A stretch of DNA of 64,000 bases, taken from positions 97,597 through 161,596 of the forward strand of contig CAZCDS010000007.1 of NCBI GenBank assembly GCA_964497585.1, read 5' to 3'. Position 1 is the stretch's first letter. Every line of letters begins with the position of its first letter. The notes beneath the pieces were generated by a model, which was not told the DNA's origin, did no database searches, and was given only the letters and a program-made list of their open reading frames with translations. The stretch comes from CAZCDS01 sp964497585. GTDB lineage: Bacteria > Desulfobacterota > Desulfomonilia > Desulfomonilales > Desulfomonilaceae. A program made the position numbers and the translations under genes. Below, piece after piece: positions 9,029 to 17,746 of this stretch.

Positions 9029-9333
9029 TGGCTCCCCTTGGACTCGGTCCGCCGGCGCCCGGCTGCGTCCGAGATAATGACTGACAAATATTGTAGTAGA
9101 ACATAATTCGCCCCTCTGAGTCAAGGACGAATGCCATCCTGGACCACCATTCACTCAAGGGAAAAGGATTGTCTGAGAAGCCGCCGGTTCGGGTGACGCC
9201 GGCCGATCCCCGCGACCCCGACGACCTGCCAATCCCGGACCAACTTCCGTGGCATGTTCGGAAGATTTATCAGCATTTTCAGCTTTAACTTCAAATGGCT
9301 AACTTTGTAACTTTGACTATACGTCAATAAGAA
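9029..9333. other. Divergent intergenic region
   Basis: Separates the minus-strand EF-G-like gene from the plus-strand proline-rich gene. Its right part becomes strongly AT-rich and leads into the promoter at 9334-9363. No gene or structured RNA is recognised. Confidence 0.4.
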
Positions 9334-9363
9334 TTGACAACCTATTACGATAATTGGTATAAT
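9334..9363 (+). promoter_or_regulatory. Sigma70 promoter with consensus -35 and -10
   Basis: TTGACA at 9334-9339 and TATAAT at 9358-9363 with an 18-bp spacer, both perfect consensus hexamers, in an AT-rich stretch 43 bp upstream of the ATG at 9406. Confidence 0.85.
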
Positions 9364-9405
9364 TATTCAAACTACAGGCACTCGCCTGCCCAGGAGAGCC
9401 CTGCT

Positions 9406-9837
9406 ATGACCAGGAAAATCATTGTGTTGCTCCTCATCGTCACGGCCGCATCCCTGACCGTTGCAAGCTCCGCGTTCTGCCAGTTCGGACCGAGATTCGG
9501 CCCCTGGAAGTACTACGCGCCGTACTACTTTCCTCGGGAGGGCTGCCTGGGAATCTGTTTCTCCCCCGAGGACTACATCCCGATTTATGAGGATCCCAAT
9601 CCGCTTGTTCCCGGCTTGCCCACTCCCATTCCGCCCCGTCCCAGGGCGAGCAAGGTCAAACCTCCAGGGTTCCAGGCCATGCGGCGCGGCCGCGGTCCAG
9701 CGCGCCCACTTCCGCCGCTCCCTCCGGCCCAGCCGGTCCCATCGAACAACCCCTTTTACCAGGGTTCAAGCTCCACCGCGCCGAACACTCCGCCAGCCGG
9801 CCAGTCTTCACCTGTGGGCAGTCCCATGCAGCGGTGA
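9406..9837 (+). CDS. Exported proline-rich hypothetical protein
   Basis: 143 residues from the ATG at 9406, with AGGAGAG about ten bases upstream. Residues 1-25 form a clear signal peptide (MTRKIIVLLLIVTAASLTVA then SSAFCQ). The mature part begins with an aromatic-rich segment (FGPRFGPWKYYAPYYFPREG), two cysteines, then a proline/serine-rich low-complexity tail (RPLPPLPPAQPVP). No family is recognised. It resembles in style the exported Pro/Gln-rich protein at 33618: short, secreted, aromatic N-terminal part, disordered tail. Longer upstream in-frame starts overlap the -35 hexamer and are excluded. The near-ideal promoter suggests high constitutive expression; a cell-surface or matrix role is only inference. 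Confidence 0.75.
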   Translation: MTRKIIVLLLIVTAASLTVASSAFCQFGPRFGPWKYYAPYYFPREGCLGICFSPEDYIPIYEDPNPLVPGLPTPIPPRPRASKVKPPGFQAMRRGRGPARPLPPLPPAQPVPSNNPFYQGSSSTAPNTPPAGQSSPVGSPMQR

Positions 9838-10006
9838 GACACTGTGGCACGCCTGACATAGAGCCAGCTGGTAGGGTCTCAGGGGGGTTCCGGTCCCCTC
9901 GAGTGGTCGGGAGCCACCCGATAAGTAAGGGCTCCTGCTCTCTGTACCAATCCGCGCCCTCCAAGTGAGCAGGGAGAGAAGACCGACCCTCTCGCTAGTC
10001 GATCCA

Positions 10007-12307
10007 TTACCTTATCCTGCGCCGCGCGCGTTGCCTGAGACGCACGGGTACAAGTTGAGGCATTTGTTCACGGACCCTTTGGTATAGTCTCGCTGCGGGA
10101 TCAGTTACTCTCACCGTAACCACAGCGGCATAAGAAATTCTTCCTGGCCCCCCACGCCGATCCCACGGTCCCCGACCAAGCGCGTGCAAGTCCAGCATAG
10201 GCCGGTATACGTTACCGGCCCTCTTCCTCTTTACCCCCGTGCAGGCCGTATCCCACTTGCCCTCATCGCGCTGGACTTGCTCAGTCTTGTATTGATCCGT
10301 CAGCGGATGCTGGCCCTTCTTCCAGCCTTGATCCGCCAGTTTCGGCACCGAATCGGGGTTCAGTCTTTCGTCCACTCGAAGATCCTTCGCGCCGCTCTTT
10401 CTGTATGTGAATAATGAGGCGTTCGGTCTGAAAAAGACCTCAACGCCCCCCAAAGTATAATCGTCGGGAGTGGCGGCGGAGACATCGCACGTGTAGACGA
10501 TTGTCCACTTGAATTCGACTTGGCCGGTGAAGTCAAGGTCTTCCGGAAATGGTAACGGCAGTCTTGCGGTCTTGGTGAGTTCTATTGAGCCATTGTACAA
10601 GACCTTCACCTCGTTTTGGAGACACTCCATGAACTCGTCGGCACTCTGTGGCAACACGCCGTGACCGTATCTCCCCGCTTCGCAATTCTGATAGGGTGTT
10701 GCATGATGGATCATGAGCGCCCGGGCCGTTTGCGCAGTTATCATGTCAGGATCCGACGCCCTGTAAAGGAGATCCGATGCAACCTGAGCAACTAGCGGGA
10801 CAGCGAAGCTTGTACCTGAGTTGGGGCGGACGCTCCCTTGTGGACCGGGTACGACGACCCAGAAGGGATGCGCCTCGCAACCTCCGAAAGCCGACACGTC
10901 AGGCTTGCATCGTGAACCAGGGCGTCCAGGGCCCACTGGACAGTAATCGGCCGGGACGGGGCTGCCGTCTCCACCCAGCGTAAACGCCCCTACCCCCATG
11001 CCATTGACCAGATCCGAAGGCGGTTGGATTCTGTTGAAGGGGGGCTGTTCCGTTCCGTTGTTTCCCGCTGCAACTGTGAACAAAATGGGGTTGTCGTAGG
11101 CTAGTCTGTCCAGCACGGTCGTGAATCTGTCTACTTCCAAGTCATCTATTGGCTTATCTGGTCCGAAACTCAGCACGTAGACAAGGATATCGGCGTTCGC
11201 TTCGTCTTCCACTATGTCTTCGATCCAGTCAAGTATTTGGTAAATATCGAGGTCCAGCCCATGGTGCTGAGGGACCGGAAAAACCCGAAAGCACTTCACC
11301 CGATGCTGAGGGGCAGTCAATTGCCCTCCGGATGGGTCGCAGGAACCAAACAACACAGCCCCACACACCGCCGTTCCATGATCAAAGAACCTGTCCTGCA
11401 ATGGCTCTGGAGTTATGTCCTGGCTCGATGTCCAATCCTCAAGCATTGGTGAAGTATTGTCTACTCCACCGTCGAACACTCCTATTCGAGGGTATTCGGT
11501 CGATCCAGGATCGCTCCTCGGCCAACTCGTCATTACAATTGACCGCTTATCAACTGTTCGTGGAACAGAAATGCGCGGCATGGGGCGAGCAGCACGGAGC
11601 GGATTGAAGTTGGCTAGTTCCTCGACCGCAGCTTTCGTGAGCATGGCGGGCAAGAAAATCGGTTCTCCCGCCTGTCCTCTCTTCCATTCGCTAATGATGG
11701 AGCAGTCCGAGCTGGGGGATAGTATTGTGGCAAGCTTTTCCTCGGCTTCTTTCCATTCCCTTTCTGTCATGGGATGGAAAATTAGCTCTACCACACCGAC
11801 ATCGATCGATTCCAACCCTATCAGCTTGTCCCCGACTGTTTGCAGACCCAGACTATCTATCTTTGTGAAGTCACTTCTGTCATGCCCGACGGTCCTCTCC
11901 TGCTCGCTAAGCCAAAGGTAAGTCCCCTCAATTGCCTGGGGATAAGCCTTGAAGAAGAGCATCCGCGCGAGCTGCCTCTGTGGGAAGGCCTTCCCATCCC
12001 GTTCCAACTGGTACCAAGGTCTGGATCCAACGAAGTCCCAGTGATAGTCACTGACTAAAGTGCTGGGGAAATAGGACTTCGCAAGGTATGCAGTGTCAAG
12101 AGAGACCCTGAAGAAGATTCTGTCGAGACGGTTTGCAGCGTCAAACGCGTCGATTTGCTGGAGCAAGTACTTCAACTGTGGTATCAAACGAGCGCGCGCC
12201 GACGCGAAGTCTCTTACGGGCACCTTCGGTCCGCCGGTACCGCGACGCTCTATCCCGTGTACCAGTGTTTCGCCCTTACCTAGTATCGGATACCGTTCCT
12301 CATTCAC
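10007..12307 (-). CDS. Subtilisin-like S8 serine protease of an IetAS-type module (IetS-like)
   Basis: 766 residues from a GTG that overlaps the end of the AAA gene by 8 bp (GGTGAATGA), so translation is coupled. The N-terminal ~270 residues are a family-specific region without a signal peptide. The S8 peptidase domain carries Asp279 (IGVFDGGVD), His310 (FFDHGTAVCGAVL) and Ser500 (NSGTSFAVPL); the full triad is present. A C-terminal ~230-residue beta-rich region follows. Paired AAA ATPase and subtilase genes are known as ietA/ietS, first described as a plasmid maintenance (toxin-antitoxin-like) pair in Agrobacterium and later reported as an anti-phage defence system. By analogy the protease is the effector, held in check or activated by the ATPase. 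Cytoplasmic location fits the absence of an export signal. Confidence 0.85.
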   Translation of the reverse strand: MNEERYPILGKGETLVHGIERRGTGGPKVPVRDFASARARLIPQLKYLLQQIDAFDAANRLDRIFFRVSLDTAYLAKSYFPSTLVSDYHWDFVGSRPWYQLERDGKAFPQRQLARMLFFKAYPQAIEGTYLWLSEQERTVGHDRSDFTKIDSLGLQTVGDKLIGLESIDVGVVELIFHPMTEREWKEAEEKLATILSPSSDCSIISEWKRGQAGEPIFLPAMLTKAAVEELANFNPLRAARPMPRISVPRTVDKRSIVMTSWPRSDPGSTEYPRIGVFDGGVDNTSPMLEDWTSSQDITPEPLQDRFFDHGTAVCGAVLFGSCDPSGGQLTAPQHRVKCFRVFPVPQHHGLDLDIYQILDWIEDIVEDEANADILVYVLSFGPDKPIDDLEVDRFTTVLDRLAYDNPILFTVAAGNNGTEQPPFNRIQPPSDLVNGMGVGAFTLGGDGSPVPADYCPVGPGRPGSRCKPDVSAFGGCEAHPFWVVVPGPQGSVRPNSGTSFAVPLVAQVASDLLYRASDPDMITAQTARALMIHHATPYQNCEAGRYGHGVLPQSADEFMECLQNEVKVLYNGSIELTKTARLPLPFPEDLDFTGQVEFKWTIVYTCDVSAATPDDYTLGGVEVFFRPNASLFTYRKSGAKDLRVDERLNPDSVPKLADQGWKKGQHPLTDQYKTEQVQRDEGKWDTACTGVKRKRAGNVYRPMLDLHALGRGPWDRRGGPGRISYAAVVTVRVTDPAARLYQRVREQMPQLVPVRLRQRARRRIR

Positions 12308-13478
12308 CTGTAGTCGGCTCCTTCACGTCCGTGGACTTCGCAAGTTTCATGGCCGTCGTGTGGGATATTCCGAGGAGTTCCGCCAGCTTCCTGTAGGTGA
12401 AGCGCTTCGGATTCACCCCCCGGGCCACTCGAACAAAGCGGCCTTTCAGATCTTCCGGTACTGGGCGCTCCGTAATTTCCTGTGCCAGTTCGACCCACAG
12501 GGAATCTGTGGGAGAAACCCTTTCCAGCACTTGTCTGGTAAGCGCTCGGTTCGCAAAAGTGGCAAGATCGGCGCCGCTGAACCCGTCCAGGCACATAGCA
12601 GCCAATGAGAGGTGGGCCTTTGGCATCCGGTTAAGCCTGTAATGAGCCTTCAGTATTTGTATGCGTTCCGTCTCCCCCGGCAGCGGCAGCCTCAGCCAGC
12701 GCGAAAAGCGGCGTCTAAACGCGGAATCCACCAGTTCCGGTAGATTAGTCGCGGCGACAAGGACACTCTGGTCAGGCCAGTTCTCAATTTCCTGCAACAA
12801 CACATTGACCACCCGCTTCATTTCCACAACGTCGGCTTCTTCGAGCCGCGTCCGTGCGAGCGCATCGAATTCGTCAAGGAGCAGAACGCAGGGTTCCAGG
12901 CGCGCCCTATCCAGAGCCTTCTTGAGGTTCTGTCCAGTCTGGCCCAGATAGCTGGTGACCGCAGAACCAAGATTAAGCGTCATGAGGGGAACGTCAAGTT
13001 GGAGAGCAAGCCAGCGCGTTAGAGTGGTCTTTCCCGTACCGGGCGGTCCCATGAGTGCCAAGCTCGTCGGTGGTTTCACACCGGCTGCTCTAAGTTCCAA
13101 GACGTGGCGCCGTTCCTTAATGAACGCATCCAGAACAGCCCTTGTCAGGGTATCCAGTACGGGGGTCACATCGAGATACGGCCTGTGTTCAAACTGCAGA
13201 AGCTGCATCCCAGTGTCCGCATCTACTGGCAGGTTGTCGAGTTGACGGAACTCTCTGAGTGCGCCCAGCCCCCCCGCGCTGGAGACCGTCCTGGAGATTC
13301 GCTGGGCGAGGTCTGGGCTTTCCTGTTCAAGAGATGCAAGTCTGCGCCTGATTAGCATCAGCAGCTGTTTGTCATTGCGCTGTGCTCCCAAGCGGGCCAC
13401 GGCTTCCAAGAGATCGTCTGCAACTGACATGATGGCATTATGTAAATTCTGACCTCCGATGTCAACTATTTTTTCCAT
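12300..13478 (-). CDS. AAA+ ATPase of an IetAS-type module (IetA-like) with C-terminal HTH-like motif
   Basis: 392 residues. Residues ~1-120 form a helical N-terminal region. The AAA+ core has Walker A LMGPPGTGKTTLTRW (Lys150), Walker B CVLLLDEFDALA, sensor 1 VLVAATNLPEL and arginine fingers SAFRRRFSRWL. The lid region contains HLSLAAMCLDGFSGADL. The last ~30 residues (YRKLAELLGISHTTAMKLAK) look like a helix-turn-helix, unusual for this kind of ATPase. It is the first gene of the pair and overlaps the protease gene by 8 bp. The chosen ATG has no good Shine-Dalgarno; a second ATG 16 codons on is about 20 bases after a GGAGG, so the start is uncertain. The gene has its own promoter and a palindrome in the leader. 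Confidence 0.85.
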   Translation of the reverse strand: MEKIVDIGGQNLHNAIMSVADDLLEAVARLGAQRNDKQLLMLIRRRLASLEQESPDLAQRISRTVSSAGGLGALREFRQLDNLPVDADTGMQLLQFEHRPYLDVTPVLDTLTRAVLDAFIKERRHVLELRAAGVKPPTSLALMGPPGTGKTTLTRWLALQLDVPLMTLNLGSAVTSYLGQTGQNLKKALDRARLEPCVLLLDEFDALARTRLEEADVVEMKRVVNVLLQEIENWPDQSVLVAATNLPELVDSAFRRRFSRWLRLPLPGETERIQILKAHYRLNRMPKAHLSLAAMCLDGFSGADLATFANRALTRQVLERVSPTDSLWVELAQEITERPVPEDLKGRFVRVARGVNPKRFTYRKLAELLGISHTTAMKLAKSTDVKEPTTGE

Positions 13479-13495
13479 ATCATCAAATTAGTACT

Positions 13496-13505
13496 ATGAT
13501 ATCAT
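13496..13505. promoter_or_regulatory. Candidate operator palindrome in the ietA-like leader
   Basis: ATGATATCAT is a perfect 10-bp palindrome lying between the -10 box (13521-13526) and the AAA start (13478); a further half-site ATATCATC follows at 13477-13484. The position fits a repressor site. Confidence 0.4.
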
Positions 13506-13520
13506 TCGATTACAATTTAT

Positions 13521-13549
13521 ATTATCTGGCAACAGTCGTCACGTGTCAA
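13521..13549 (-). promoter_or_regulatory. Sigma70 promoter of the IetAS-like module
   Basis: On the minus strand, TTGACA (13549-13544) and GATAAT (13526-13521) are separated by exactly 17 bp. The predicted start of transcription is about 35 bases before the AAA gene. The flanks are AT-rich compared with neighbouring genes. Confidence 0.75.
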
Positions 13550-13684
13550 GAGCGAACCGGCCATGCGGAGCGGCCACGTTCCCGCCAGCAATCAAGTCAA
13601 TCCCTCTGCCTGTGTCCCGAGCCGCAGGCACTTTGATGTTGCGTCGTCCTTTTGAGCCTTTCGAGTCGGCACAGAGGCTGGAGA

Positions 13685-14755
13685 CTACCAGTGAAGCAGG
13701 CCCACAGTCTCCCGCAATACCTGCTCAGCGGTGATTCCTTCGAGGCATTTGCGGTCGTCGCAGGACCTCTTACGGCAGGCGAGGCAGTCCAGATCTTCGC
13801 GGCGGATCACTCGGTGGCCGTGACCGTACGGACCGACCTTTGCGAGATCGGTGGGGCCGAAGAGCGCGATCACCGGGGTTCCCGTGAACGCTGCGACGTG
13901 CATGGGGCCGGAGTCGACGCCCACATACACGTCCGCCCGTTCCAGCAGAGCGAGCGACTCGCCCAGATTGAGCACCCCGGCCGCGATGGCTGCCTCCTCC
14001 CTCATGGCTTGAGCGATTGCTCCGATATAGGCCGCATCCGCGGGACCGCCCCCAAAGACGGCCCGTGCGATGCCGCGACCGATGAAGAGATCGGCAAGTT
14101 CGGCCCAGGCTTCCACGGTCCAGAATTTGGTCTCCCAGCGGGCCGTGGGATTCGCGTACACCAGTCGATCGGACTCGCCGATTCCGGCCTGTTCCAGGAA
14201 TATTCGCGCCTTCTCCTGTTCTGCTGGGCCGGTCACCACGCGGAGGTCCTGCTCCGTCGCGGGACAGTCGAGATAGGTGCTGAACGCGAGGTTCTTGTCG
14301 ACCGCGTGAGGCTTGTCAGGATCCGTGACGAGCCTGTGGTGCTGGAAAAAGGTATTCAATTCCCTGGCGTCGGCGAACCCGATGCGAAAGCCGCCTGGAT
14401 TCGTCATTTCCAATAGACCGCTGCGAAAAGAAGCATGAAGGTCGAGCACCAGGTCGTACGGCTCGCTCCTGAATCTCTTCCTCAGACGGGCCAGCGTCCG
14501 AACTGTCTCCTTGGCCGCGTTGAAGAAGATTCCCTTTGGTGCTTGCGGATCGCTCGTGGATGGTATGGAGATGGGGATGATCTCATCGATGGCCGGGTCG
14601 TTCTCGAGGATCGCGCGGAAATTCTCCTGGACGATCCATCCCACGTGGCAGGAGGGAAAGCAACGTTTCAACGCATGCGCGATCGGGAGCGCATGCACCA
14701 CGTCCCCGAGCGAGCTCGGTTTGACGATGAGGATTCTCTTGTGGGATAGATCCAT
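13685..14755 (-). CDS. Glycosyltransferase family 9 heptosyltransferase (lipopolysaccharide core)
   Basis: 356 residues from the ATG before DLSHKRILIV; two more upstream starts (TTG 14782, ATG 14773) are in frame and none has a strong Shine-Dalgarno. GT9 features: N-terminal ILIVKPSSLGDVVHALP, HVGWIVQENF, and the C-terminal nucleotide-sugar site VGVDSGPMHVAAFTGTPVIA followed by LFGPTD. RfaC/RfaF-type enzymes transfer L-glycero-D-manno-heptose from an ADP-heptose donor to the Kdo/heptose inner core at the inner membrane. The C-terminus is cysteine-rich (LDCLACRKRSCDDRKCLEG), a feature of some GT9 members. It is the last gene of the minus-strand envelope cluster, 115 bp after lpxK. Whether it adds heptose I, II or III is not decidable here. 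Confidence 0.88.
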   Translation of the reverse strand: MDLSHKRILIVKPSSLGDVVHALPIAHALKRCFPSCHVGWIVQENFRAILENDPAIDEIIPISIPSTSDPQAPKGIFFNAAKETVRTLARLRKRFRSEPYDLVLDLHASFRSGLLEMTNPGGFRIGFADARELNTFFQHHRLVTDPDKPHAVDKNLAFSTYLDCPATEQDLRVVTGPAEQEKARIFLEQAGIGESDRLVYANPTARWETKFWTVEAWAELADLFIGRGIARAVFGGGPADAAYIGAIAQAMREEAAIAAGVLNLGESLALLERADVYVGVDSGPMHVAAFTGTPVIALFGPTDLAKVGPYGHGHRVIRREDLDCLACRKRSCDDRKCLEGITAEQVLRETVGLLHW

Positions 14756-14869
14756 TGTCTGCGTACTACCCATGTGCCACAAAGACGGTCACAGCGAGCC
14801 CCGCAGGACAAGCCCGCAGTGGCACCCTCAGTCCCTGCATGAGTTCGAGTGCGGTGCCCTTTTTGCCGA

Positions 14870-15916
14870 TTATGGGGGCGAAGCGTCGTCGCGGGCTCGT
14901 CGCTCCGGCAATCTCATAACTAATCGGCTCCAAAAGGCATCTTCGTCGTCCATCACGATGCCGATTCTCAGGGCAGCGATCCTGCCCGATTCCTTGACTC
15001 GGCCAGGTAGTTTCACCCAGTCTTTTTCCGTCACCACGACGGGCAAGGCGCCGGCGCGGGAACGTACGTCGCTGATCTCGGTTTCTGTCAGGCAATGGTG
15101 GTCCGGAAATACCAGGTGTTGGTTCACCCGCCATCCAAGTTTGTCGGCAGTGTGCCGGAAACGCTCGGGGGATGCAATTCCTGACACCAGTATCACGTCC
15201 CGATCCGCGTAGTGATCCACGGGAAACGAACCCTCGAACGCTTCGACGCTGAGGGGAACCTGACGGCATGGGAAGACCGGAATGTCGCGGAGGTACGGTT
15301 TCGCGGGTTCGGGGACTGTTGCATACTCTCCCACCAGGACCGCAATGTCAGCTCTCTTGACGGCCGAGAACGGCTCTCGCAGGCGGCCAAGCGGGAACAT
15401 CCGGTCTTCCGTCCCGTTGAGCAGAACGATGTCCGCGTCGCGTTGCAGCGGAAGGTGCTGGAAACCGTCATCAAGGACGACGAGATCCGTCCCGAAGAGG
15501 TGGCCGGCCGCGGTCACCGGATCGATTCTCCTGCGCCCTACCAGAACGGGAACGTGTGGCAGCCTTCGCGCGATGAGGAAGGGCTCGTCCCCGCAGAGGC
15601 CGGGTTCCACGAGGGGCACTCCTGATTTGCCGTCGCTCACCACAAGATGCCGGGCCTGGTATGAACCTCGATATCCCCTGCTCACGACCACCGGACGGAA
15701 CCCGCGGCCATGGAGCATTTCTGCCAGGTAGATAACAAAGGGCGTCTTTCCGCTTCCTCCGAGGAGAATATTGCCGACCGACACAACGGGGAGCCCCGCG
15801 GCCTGGCTTTCCAGGATGCCGGCGCGGTAGGCTTCCTCACGGAGCCTCTGCACTGAGTGATACCCTGCAGCGGGAAGGGAAAGCAGTATCCTTTTGAGTG
15901 GTGACGAAAGACTCAT
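14870..15916 (-). CDS. lpxK: Tetraacyldisaccharide 4'-kinase
   Basis: 348 residues, typical length. LpxK phosphorylates the 4' position of lipid A disaccharide with ATP at the inner-membrane surface. Evidence: N-terminal hydrophobic/amphipathic anchor (LKRILLSLPAAGYHSVQRL), the Walker A-like SVGNILLGGSGKTPF, RPVVVSRGYRG, GDEPFLIARRLP, the LVVLDDGFQHLPLQRD motif, and a C-terminal TEKDWVKLP. The ATG lies two bases after the msbA stop, so it is translated with the flippase that moves its product. No kdtA (Kdo transferase) or lpxB is present next to it, although these are usual companions. Confidence 0.96.
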   Translation of the reverse strand: MSLSSPLKRILLSLPAAGYHSVQRLREEAYRAGILESQAAGLPVVSVGNILLGGSGKTPFVIYLAEMLHGRGFRPVVVSRGYRGSYQARHLVVSDGKSGVPLVEPGLCGDEPFLIARRLPHVPVLVGRRRIDPVTAAGHLFGTDLVVLDDGFQHLPLQRDADIVLLNGTEDRMFPLGRLREPFSAVKRADIAVLVGEYATVPEPAKPYLRDIPVFPCRQVPLSVEAFEGSFPVDHYADRDVILVSGIASPERFRHTADKLGWRVNQHLVFPDHHCLTETEISDVRSRAGALPVVVTEKDWVKLPGRVKESGRIAALRIGIVMDDEDAFWSRLVMRLPERRARDDASPP

Positions 15917-15918
15917 CT

Positions 15919-17685
15919 TCAGAGCGGGATGGTCGATGCAGAAGCGGCCGATTCCGGAGCGGTATCATCCAGGGAGAACTGGAGCTTGTAGAGCCGCGCG
16001 AATTCGCCGCCCGCGGCGAGGAGCCCGTCGTGGGAGCCCTCCTCCACGACACGGCCGCCTTTCAGCACATAGATCCGGTCCACATTCTTGATGGTCGAGA
16101 GCCTGTGTGCGACGATCAGGGTCGTACGGCCCCGCATCAGCTCTTCCAAGGCCTTCTGGACCGCTTTCTCAGAATCGGAATCCAGGTTCGATGTTGCCTC
16201 GTCAAGAACGAGAATCGGCGGATCCTTGAGAAGCGCCCTGGCTATGGCGATACGTTGGCGCTCACCACCGGAAAGCTTGATTCCGTCCTCTCCGATTATC
16301 GTGTCATAGCCTTCGGGCATGGCTGTGATGAAGTCGTGCGCGTGCGCGGCCCTCGCTGCCCGAACAACTTGCTCCAGCGGGAGCTCGGGACGGCCGTATG
16401 CGATGTTGTTGCGGACCGTGTCATCGAAGAGGATCGTTTGCTGGGTCACGATCCCCACCGCCTTCCGTAGCGACTTCTGGGTCAAATCCCGGATGTCGAT
16501 CCCGTCTATGCTGATGGTTCCGGCGGAGACGTCATAGAACCGCGGAAGGAGGTCCAGGAGCGTGCTCTTCCCTACCCCGCTCTCCCCCACAATTGCGATG
16601 GCTTCACCGGGATCGACCCGAAGCGTGACCTCGGAGAGGACCGACTCGCTGTTGTACCCGAAGCTGACCCGGTCGTACAGGACTTCTCCGCGAATCTTTT
16701 CGAGACTCCGCGCTTCCGGCCGGTCCACCACTTCTGCAGGAGTGTCGAGGAGGGCGAAGATCCGTTCTCCCGCGCTTACTCCCTCCTGGATGGTGATGTT
16801 GACCTCGTTGAGCCGCTTGATCGGTTCGTAGAGCATAAAGAGCGCTGCCATGAAAGAGAAGAAGGTGCCCTGGGTCGATTGACCCGTTATGACCTGGTAT
16901 CCGCCGTACGTCACGATCGCGCAGACCCCCAACCCGCCAAGGGTCTCCATGACCGGATTGGAGAGCGCTCGAACCTTGAACCTCCGCATGAAGGAATTAA
17001 AGAGCTTCTGATTCTCGAACCGAAATCGGTCCCGTTCATATTCCTCCATCGCGAAGGCCTTGACGATCCGGATGCCGGAGATCGTCTCGTTGAGCCGGGA
17101 GGTGATGTCTTCCATGGAGACGAGCATGCGCCTGGAGTAGCGTTTGAGTCTCCTTCCGAAATTGAGCAGCGGATAGATGGCGAGAGGAAAGACGACCATG
17201 GCAATGAGCGCCAATTTGTAGTCCCGGTAGAAGACCACGAAGGCCAGCGCGAGCACCGTAACGGAGTCCCGTACCAGCCCCGTGATGGCGTTGGTCATCG
17301 CCCCCTGAACGAGCGCGACGTCATTGTTCATCCGTGAAAGCAGTTCTCCGGTGGAATGCCGTATGAAGAACCCTACGGACATCTCCTCAAGTTTCAAATA
17401 CATCGCCTCACGCACGTCCCGGATCACGCTTTGCCCAACGTACGACATGAGGTAGTACTGCCCGTAATCGAATATCCCCTTGAGGATGTACACCGTGGCC
17501 ACCACCAGGGGAATGATGTAGAGCATGCGTTGGTCTTTGTTGAGGAAGATCTCGTCGAGCGCCGGTTTGACAAGGTAGGCGAGCGACGCGGTGAGGCCGG
17601 CCACACCGACCATGCAGAAGGCCGCGAGAATAAGCCTGCCCCGGTACGGGCGGAGGTATCTGAGAAGCCGTCTGTAGATTTTCAC
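15919..17685 (-). CDS. msbA: Lipid A export ABC transporter (MsbA)
   Basis: 588 residues: an N-terminal six-helix ABC exporter domain (about 1-310) fused to a nucleotide-binding domain. The latter shows Walker A VGESGVGKSTLLDLLP, signature KLSGGERQRIAIARAL, Walker B PPILVLDEATSNLDSDSE and the H-loop VAHRLSTIKN. MsbA homodimers flip lipid A-core from the inner to the outer leaflet of the inner membrane. Family assignment is supported by position between lpxI and lpxK; related multidrug half-transporters have the same architecture. The gap to lpxI is about 60 bp and to lpxK two bases, so it belongs to the same operon. Confidence 0.92.
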   Translation of the reverse strand: MKIYRRLLRYLRPYRGRLILAAFCMVGVAGLTASLAYLVKPALDEIFLNKDQRMLYIIPLVVATVYILKGIFDYGQYYLMSYVGQSVIRDVREAMYLKLEEMSVGFFIRHSTGELLSRMNNDVALVQGAMTNAITGLVRDSVTVLALAFVVFYRDYKLALIAMVVFPLAIYPLLNFGRRLKRYSRRMLVSMEDITSRLNETISGIRIVKAFAMEEYERDRFRFENQKLFNSFMRRFKVRALSNPVMETLGGLGVCAIVTYGGYQVITGQSTQGTFFSFMAALFMLYEPIKRLNEVNITIQEGVSAGERIFALLDTPAEVVDRPEARSLEKIRGEVLYDRVSFGYNSESVLSEVTLRVDPGEAIAIVGESGVGKSTLLDLLPRFYDVSAGTISIDGIDIRDLTQKSLRKAVGIVTQQTILFDDTVRNNIAYGRPELPLEQVVRAARAAHAHDFITAMPEGYDTIIGEDGIKLSGGERQRIAIARALLKDPPILVLDEATSNLDSDSEKAVQKALEELMRGRTTLIVAHRLSTIKNVDRIYVLKGGRVVEEGSHDGLLAAGGEFARLYKLQFSLDDTAPESAASASTIPL

Positions 17686-17746
17686 CGGATTCTCCCGGTC
17701 CTCCTCAAGAGGAGCGCAGGCCAGCCGGCGGCCTGGACTCGATTCA

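Noticed and set aside
7325..9106. 593-residue plus-strand open frame
   Set aside because: Antisense of the EF-G-like gene, a side effect of GC-rich codon use; no ribosome-binding site or domain.
14766..15269. 167-residue alternative minus-strand frame overlapping lpxK
   Set aside because: Out-of-frame shadow; lpxK is complete in its own frame, so no frameshift is needed.
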